Virus record (IMG/VR): IMGVR_UViG_3300005265_000474
Span: 1-22,746 of that record
DNA length: 22,746 nt
From: a virus
Direction: 5' to 3' (one strand)
Shown: one piece after another, positions 19,025 to 22,746 of the stretch
Position numbering within the stretch: position 1 is the first letter of the stretch
How the letters are laid out: the number at the start of each line of letters is the position of its first letter
The notes under the pieces: model-generated
Seen by the model: the letters and a program-made list of their open reading frames with translations, nothing else
The model's database searches: none
Told to the model about the DNA's origin: nothing
Made by a program: the position numbers and the translations under genes

Positions 19025-19716
19025 TTTTTTATGTATAAATTCTCATCTATTTTTTTAAATAATTTGTTTAAAATAGTAACGCCTTCTTTTTTCCATAAAC
19101 TTATCGAATGTGCAAAATGTCCAGATGATGGTTTAATTTTTCTACTCACCTCTAAAAATAATTTACCATTTTGTTTAATAGATAAGCATATCCTTTCAAA
19201 TTCCTTTAAGGGGTTATAAACATGTTCTAATACATCTGAACAAATAATTACATCATATTTGTTTTTTGGTAATACAGAATCATGATAAAACACATTGACT
19301 TTAAATCCACGTTTTTTAATTCTTGCTCTAGCAAATTTTAATAGCGGACCTTTCACATCAAGAATATCTACATCATTTCCATTTTCCAACAAAGCAATAG
19401 CGTGTGTACCAACGCCGCTTCCAAAATCCAAACACTCTTTGTTTGACGTATCATTTATTAGTTTTTTAAGCGTCGCTCCTCTACGCATCACACTTGTAAA
19501 CATCATAGTTTTTAAATATGCATCCAAATCTAAATAATTATATTCTTGATACAAAGATAAGAAATCTTTCTCTGTCTCAATAACCCCTTTTTCATTAAAT
19601 ATTCTAATAGAATCTGGTGTACAAATACTAAGTTGTTGTATATAATTCAAGGGTTTATTTAATATTTCCGCCAATTCTAAATCCCTCTCTTTTTGTGTTT
19701 CTTTTAATATGGCCAT
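19021..19716 (-). CDS. class I SAM-dependent methyltransferase (231 aa)
   Basis: Motif [13 protein letters not shown], followed by [14 protein letters not shown], and the acidic loop [13 protein letters not shown] are the SAM-binding signatures of class I methyltransferases. A Lys-rich 80-residue N-terminal extension has no recognisable domain. LEHV and the downstream LFLEVSRK fit small-molecule or sugar methyltransferases better than DNA methylases (no NPPY/DPPY is present). It probably modifies a glycan made by the neighbouring enzymes. Its ATG follows AGGATAAATA, and its stop overlaps the acetyltransferase start (ATGA). Confidence 0.85.
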   Translation of the reverse strand: MAILKETQKERDLELAEILNKPLNYIQQLSICTPDSIRIFNEKGVIETEKDFLSLYQEYNYLDLDAYLKTMMFTSVMRRGATLKKLINDTSNKECLDFGSGVGTHAIALLENGNDVDILDVKGPLLKFARARIKKRGFKVNVFYHDSVLPKNKYDVIICSDVLEHVYNPLKEFERICLSIKQNGKLFLEVSRKIKPSSGHFAHSISLWKKEGVTILNKLFKKIDENLYIKK

Positions 19717-19719
19717 TAT

Positions 19720-20994
19720 TTATCCTTTATTAACTTTACCTGTAGCTTGTATCCACTTTCTAAAATATTCAGATTCTTCTTGAAATTCTTCAAGACTTCT
19801 ATCTCTAATTTTAATGAGGGGTTTTAATTTATTAACACCATCTGGACCAAAAAAATAAAAATTATAATCATTAAGATCTCTACTAAGAATTTCTATATTA
19901 TACTTCAATGGGTTATACCATACATCACATCCTGGAATTGGAACAAAAGAAGTACATGCAATAATATCATAAGGCACTTCCTGTAAATATTTAATATTAA
20001 TAGGTACGGTGTGTTTTGTTTGACCGGGCGTTCTTATCATAAATAATATTCTTGTTTTTAAACCAACCTTAGCACATATTTCTAACGCCCTGACATTATC
20101 TTTTGCGGTAGTTTTCTTGTTTAATATTTTTAAAACATTATCATCAAAACTTTCAACACCAAAAGAAGCCTCAACACATCCAGCATCATACATAATTTTA
20201 GCCATATCTTCATCAAATGGGTTTACTCTACAAGATATTCGCCATACAACATCAAGACTTTTAATTTTTTTACACACACTTTCAACATGTTGGCGACTCG
20301 CCGTAAACATGTCGTCTGAAAACCTAAATTGTGTTATTCCAAAATTATCTATCACTTCACGCATTTCATCATATATTGATTGGGCAGTTCTATATCTTAC
20401 TTTTCTATATGTGAATTTAGAAGCACAACAAAAAGCACAAGAAAAAGGACAGCCCCTTGAAGTCAAAATTATTGTACTACCACCCTCACGATAGTTTTTA
20501 TTAAAGATAAAAATATTTCCGCCTTGAAAATCTAATAAATGTCTTGCTGGTAAAGGAATAGTATTAAGATCTTTTACAGGTTCCCCCTGATAAACTTGTT
20601 GTAATTTGTTTTTCTTTATATCCTTAATAATATTTAAAATAGTTATTTCTCCCTCACCCACACAAATAGAATCTACTACTTTAAAATCTACAAACTCTTT
20701 CGATATAGTACCTGGACCACCAAGAACTACTTTGGCATTGGGATATTTAATTTTTATCAATTTTGAAAACTCATTAGCAACAGGTAACTCAAGACAGGTA
20801 GTTGTTATTCCATACATATCTGCTTCAGAAAGATCTTCTATGGCTGTTTTCTTAGAATAAGAAGAATAATTTTTTATCTCTACGTCTATATCGTTTTGTT
20901 CTAATACTGCAGCCAAATACATTAACCCTAAAGGCGCTTGCGCATCGGGTTGGTTTAAAAAATCATGTGGTAAATAAATAAAAACTACTTTCAT
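19720..20994 (-). CDS. radical SAM protein with B12-binding-like N-terminal domain (424 aa)
   Basis: Residues 1-140 form the Rossmann-like domain of B12-binding radical SAM proteins (PLGLMYLAAVLEQNDIDVEI, VVLGGPGTI, VGEGE), although the cobalamin-ligand motif DxHxxG is not evident. CPFSCAFC (Cys182, 186, 189) is the radical SAM CxxxCxxC for the 4Fe-4S cluster. The rest is a TIM-barrel (FRFSDDMFTA, WRISCRVNP, ASFGVES). Such enzymes do methyl transfer or rearrangements in natural-product and glycan pathways. Here it sits among sugar-modifying genes; substrate unknown. GAGG precedes ATG 20994, overlapping the end of the pyruvyl transferase gene. Confidence 0.9.
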   Translation of the reverse strand: MKVVFIYLPHDFLNQPDAQAPLGLMYLAAVLEQNDIDVEIKNYSSYSKKTAIEDLSEADMYGITTTCLELPVANEFSKLIKIKYPNAKVVLGGPGTISKEFVDFKVVDSICVGEGEITILNIIKDIKKNKLQQVYQGEPVKDLNTIPLPARHLLDFQGGNIFIFNKNYREGGSTIILTSRGCPFSCAFCCASKFTYRKVRYRTAQSIYDEMREVIDNFGITQFRFSDDMFTASRQHVESVCKKIKSLDVVWRISCRVNPFDEDMAKIMYDAGCVEASFGVESFDDNVLKILNKKTTAKDNVRALEICAKVGLKTRILFMIRTPGQTKHTVPINIKYLQEVPYDIIACTSFVPIPGCDVWYNPLKYNIEILSRDLNDYNFYFFGPDGVNKLKPLIKIRDRSLEEFQEESEYFRKWIQATGKVNKG

Positions 20995-20997
20995 GTT

Positions 20998-21768
20998 TTA
21001 CCTCGCTACTTTTTTAAAAGGACAAACATTATACAATCTATCTATATCTATATCAAGAACATAATCTTTAAATTTATCATAAACCTGTTGTAATGTAGTA
21101 TTTTCATTAATCACTAGTGGTAACTTTTCTTCTCTGTGTACAGACTCAAAGTAATCTCTAAATTTAAAACCATTACCCTTTACCTTAGAAGACAATTCAA
21201 TCCATATTGAGGGTATATTATAAGCATCAGAGACTATGATACCGTGTAAAGAACTCGACGCTATTAACTCACAACTACAAACTTTATCAACAAAAACATT
21301 AATATCTTCCTGAATATCTATAATTAAAATATCAGAAATTCCTCTAAATTTATTTAAAAATTCAGAATTTTTATCTATAAAATGAGGAATAACCCCCAAT
21401 TTATATTTTTTCTTAACACTAACAGGTGTATAAAATCTCGGATAAAGTAAAACTGGATCACCATAAACGTTACAAGTATACCCCTGCTCTTTTAATTTTT
21501 TAATAGTAAGTGGCCCCCTTACTGCGTAAATTTCCTTTGGTTTATATATAATTTTACTCGATTCTGTAATAAAACCAGGCCCCCATATAATAGAATAAGG
21601 ATCTGCTCTTTGAAGAATACTGCCAACTATTAAATAAACATCTTTTTTTTCAATGTTTTCAAAAGACATACCTACAGCTTTAGGTTTAATTCCTGATATG
21701 CATTCAAATAAAATAGGACCTATTTTGTCCCCCCAATTATTTAATTTACTATGATGTTTAACAAACAT
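20998..21768 (-). CDS. polysaccharide pyruvyl transferase family protein (256 aa)
   Basis: Family marks are NNWGDKIGPILFE near the start, IVGSIL, IWGPGF, AVRGPLT followed by YGDPVLLYPRF, and LIASSSLHGIIVSDAYNIPSIWIE. These match the CsaB/WcaK-type pyruvyl transferase family, which adds ketal-linked pyruvate to sugars of exopolysaccharide or cell-wall glycans using phosphoenolpyruvate. Length is on the short side (about 300 is usual). The ribosome-binding site before ATG 21768 is weak. It is part of the glycan cassette and would add negative charge to surface sugar. Confidence 0.85.
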   Translation of the reverse strand: MFVKHHSKLNNWGDKIGPILFECISGIKPKAVGMSFENIEKKDVYLIVGSILQRADPYSIIWGPGFITESSKIIYKPKEIYAVRGPLTIKKLKEQGYTCNVYGDPVLLYPRFYTPVSVKKKYKLGVIPHFIDKNSEFLNKFRGISDILIIDIQEDINVFVDKVCSCELIASSSLHGIIVSDAYNIPSIWIELSSKVKGNGFKFRDYFESVHREEKLPLVINENTTLQQVYDKFKDYVLDIDIDRLYNVCPFKKVAR

Positions 21769-21801
21769 TTCTATGTGTTATATCTTTATTTTATTTTTTT
21801 T

Positions 21802-22434
21802 CTAATACTGTATAAAATTAAATTTTATTGGCTTTTTTAACCCTTTAAGCTCTAACCATTTTCTACCAATATCTTTAACAATAATATTCTTACCAACTGT
21901 TATAATATTTTTCTTAGTAAATTTTTCTGCAAACCTACTACTCCTCAACTGTACTTCAGGATTCTTACTAACATCTAATTTTCCAGCAAAAACTTTATAT
22001 AAATCATATTTCCAAACACTCGGGCTAAGGGCAAGTTTAGTATACCTAGTAGTATAGGCTCTTAAAATTACCTCCAATGCCCCCGTCTTATCAAACAAAT
22101 TAAATATGTTATTAATATTTATTTTTTCAAGTAATACCCAATCATCTTCAAGCTGAAAAATATAAGGTGTTTCTGCGCTAGACCAACACCAATTAACTGC
22201 ATCTGTAAAATTTGGTTGTTTAGGCAATCTATAAATTACATTATTAAAATATTTTTTTGCTACTGCTAAAGTATTTTGTTGTAATTTACTATTAGGTACA
22301 GGATCTATATTAATATATAAAATACATTTAGATATATTTATACCTTCTATATTAGTAAAAAAAGATTTATACGTCTGCTCTAATATTTCTGGTCTAGATA
22401 ACGCTGTTGTCGTAAATGCCATTTTGTTACACAT
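21802..22434 (-). CDS. GT-A-type glycosyltransferase (210 aa)
   Basis: AFTTTALSRPEILEQTYKSF at the start, with ILYINIDP and FTDAVNWCWSSAETPYIFQLEDDW, is the layout of family 2-like GT-A transferases, with EDDW as the metal-binding DxD-type motif. The protein is short, so it may transfer a single residue. The start codon overlaps the upstream gene's stop (TAATG); an in-frame ATG four codons later gives MAFTTTALSRP and is an alternative. It belongs to the glycan cassette. Confidence 0.8.
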   Translation of the reverse strand: MCNKMAFTTTALSRPEILEQTYKSFFTNIEGINISKCILYINIDPVPNSKLQQNTLAVAKKYFNNVIYRLPKQPNFTDAVNWCWSSAETPYIFQLEDDWVLLEKININNIFNLFDKTGALEVILRAYTTRYTKLALSPSVWKYDLYKVFAGKLDVSKNPEVQLRSSRFAEKFTKKNIITVGKNIIVKDIGRKWLELKGLKKPIKFNFIQY

Positions 22435-22746
22435 TACATCTGCTCAATACATTTAATAAATTTTTGCATATTTGTCTTTCTATTTCCTATTTTATTAACA
22501 ATAAGTTTTTGCATATTATTAATTAACGACCAATCAGGATTTTCTATCAATTTTACTGCATTATCTAAATTACCAAATTTATATATCATAGCTGTATCAC
22601 CAAAGGCATAATCTAATACCATACCATTTGTCTTTATGTTATTACAAACAATTAAACAACCACATAATGCAGCCTCCATTGCTACATTAAAAAGACCTTC
22701 AAGTTCAGTAGGGGCAAACCATATGTGACATGAACTGTACAAATCA
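22434..22746 (-). CDS. glycosyltransferase family 1 C-terminal part (incomplete at window edge)
   Basis: The frame is open to the right edge, so the N-terminus is missing. SSCHIWFAPTELEGLFNVA followed by MEAALCGCLIVCNN is the signature of GT-B group 1 transferases (…EGLP-x-A-x-EAxACG), with Glu residues that bind the nucleotide sugar. The tail is helical and basic. Probably a 340-400-residue protein of which about 104 residues are visible. It starts the minus-strand glycan cassette as seen here. Confidence 0.85.
   Translation of the reverse strand, partial: DLYSSCHIWFAPTELEGLFNVAMEAALCGCLIVCNNIKTNGMVLDYAFGDTAMIYKFGNLDNAVKLIENPDWSLINNMQKLIVNKIGNRKTNMQKFIKCIEQM

Noticed and set aside
1-22746. 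CRISPR array or tRNA genes
   Set aside because: I saw no regularly spaced repeat-spacer structure and no tRNA cloverleaf apart from the tmRNA tRNA-like domain.
1-22746. Global TGA reassignment to Trp
   Set aside because: Long genes read Trp from TGG with no internal TGA, and TGA serves as the stop of the acetyltransferase and methyltransferase genes.

Overview
The window looks like part of a large, AT-rich tailed-phage genome or a closely related mobile genome. No structural or packaging gene is visible. The evidence for a phage is a family A DNA polymerase without a 5' nuclease domain and with two inteins, a reduced clamp-loader ATPase, dUTPase, family 4 uracil-DNA glycosylase, a Rad52-type annealing protein, a PD-(D/E)XK nuclease, a T4-type lysozyme next to a holin-like protein, a phage-type metallopeptidase, many tiny zinc-ribbon proteins and a tmRNA gene. 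The host cannot be named from the sequence.

Layout. Positions 1-2192 hold a few small plus-strand genes, a decayed zinc-ribbon reading frame abutting a structured element, and a 19-bp tandem repeat next to a sigma70-like promoter. Everything from 2199 to the right edge is on the minus strand. Read in transcription order from the right edge, it contains: (i) a surface-glycan cassette (22746-17640: three glycosyltransferases, pyruvyl transferase, radical SAM enzyme, methyltransferase, hexapeptide acetyltransferase); (ii) an exported nuclease and lysis block (17619-16258); (iii) two small genes, one a KdsC-like phosphatase remnant cut by a repeat; (iv) a replication block (15341-9810: clamp loader, polymerase, dUTPase); (v) a run of small nucleic-acid genes (9787-6911) with IS200/IS605-type debris and a truncated cold-shock gene; (vi) the tmRNA; (vii) the Rad52-like gene; (viii) a ClpA-like unfoldase; and (ix) three small genes.

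The most notable pattern is a recurrent motif, consensus TTTGGCATNATNNTTGCATAA, matching the sigma54 -24/-12 promoter with exact GG-N10-GC spacing. It occurs six times. It lies upstream of the tmRNA, the Rad52-like gene, the lysis/nuclease block and one plus-strand gene, and inside both copies of a roughly 219-bp direct repeat. The predicted start falls 9 nt before the tmRNA 5' end. In the repeats it falls 4 nt before the first long stem of a structured RNA that resembles an IS605 right end (omegaRNA-like). The repeats sit directly upstream of the ClpA-like gene and the clamp-loader/polymerase operon, so they look like mobile promoter/RNA modules. Sigma54 control of a phage gene set would be very unusual.

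A second theme is protein quality control. The tmRNA encodes a tag ending in ALSV rather than ALAA. Not far downstream is a ClpA-like unfoldase that keeps an IGF tripeptide where ClpA carries its ClpP-docking loop. Together they could redirect or block host trans-translation proteolysis. This link is inference.
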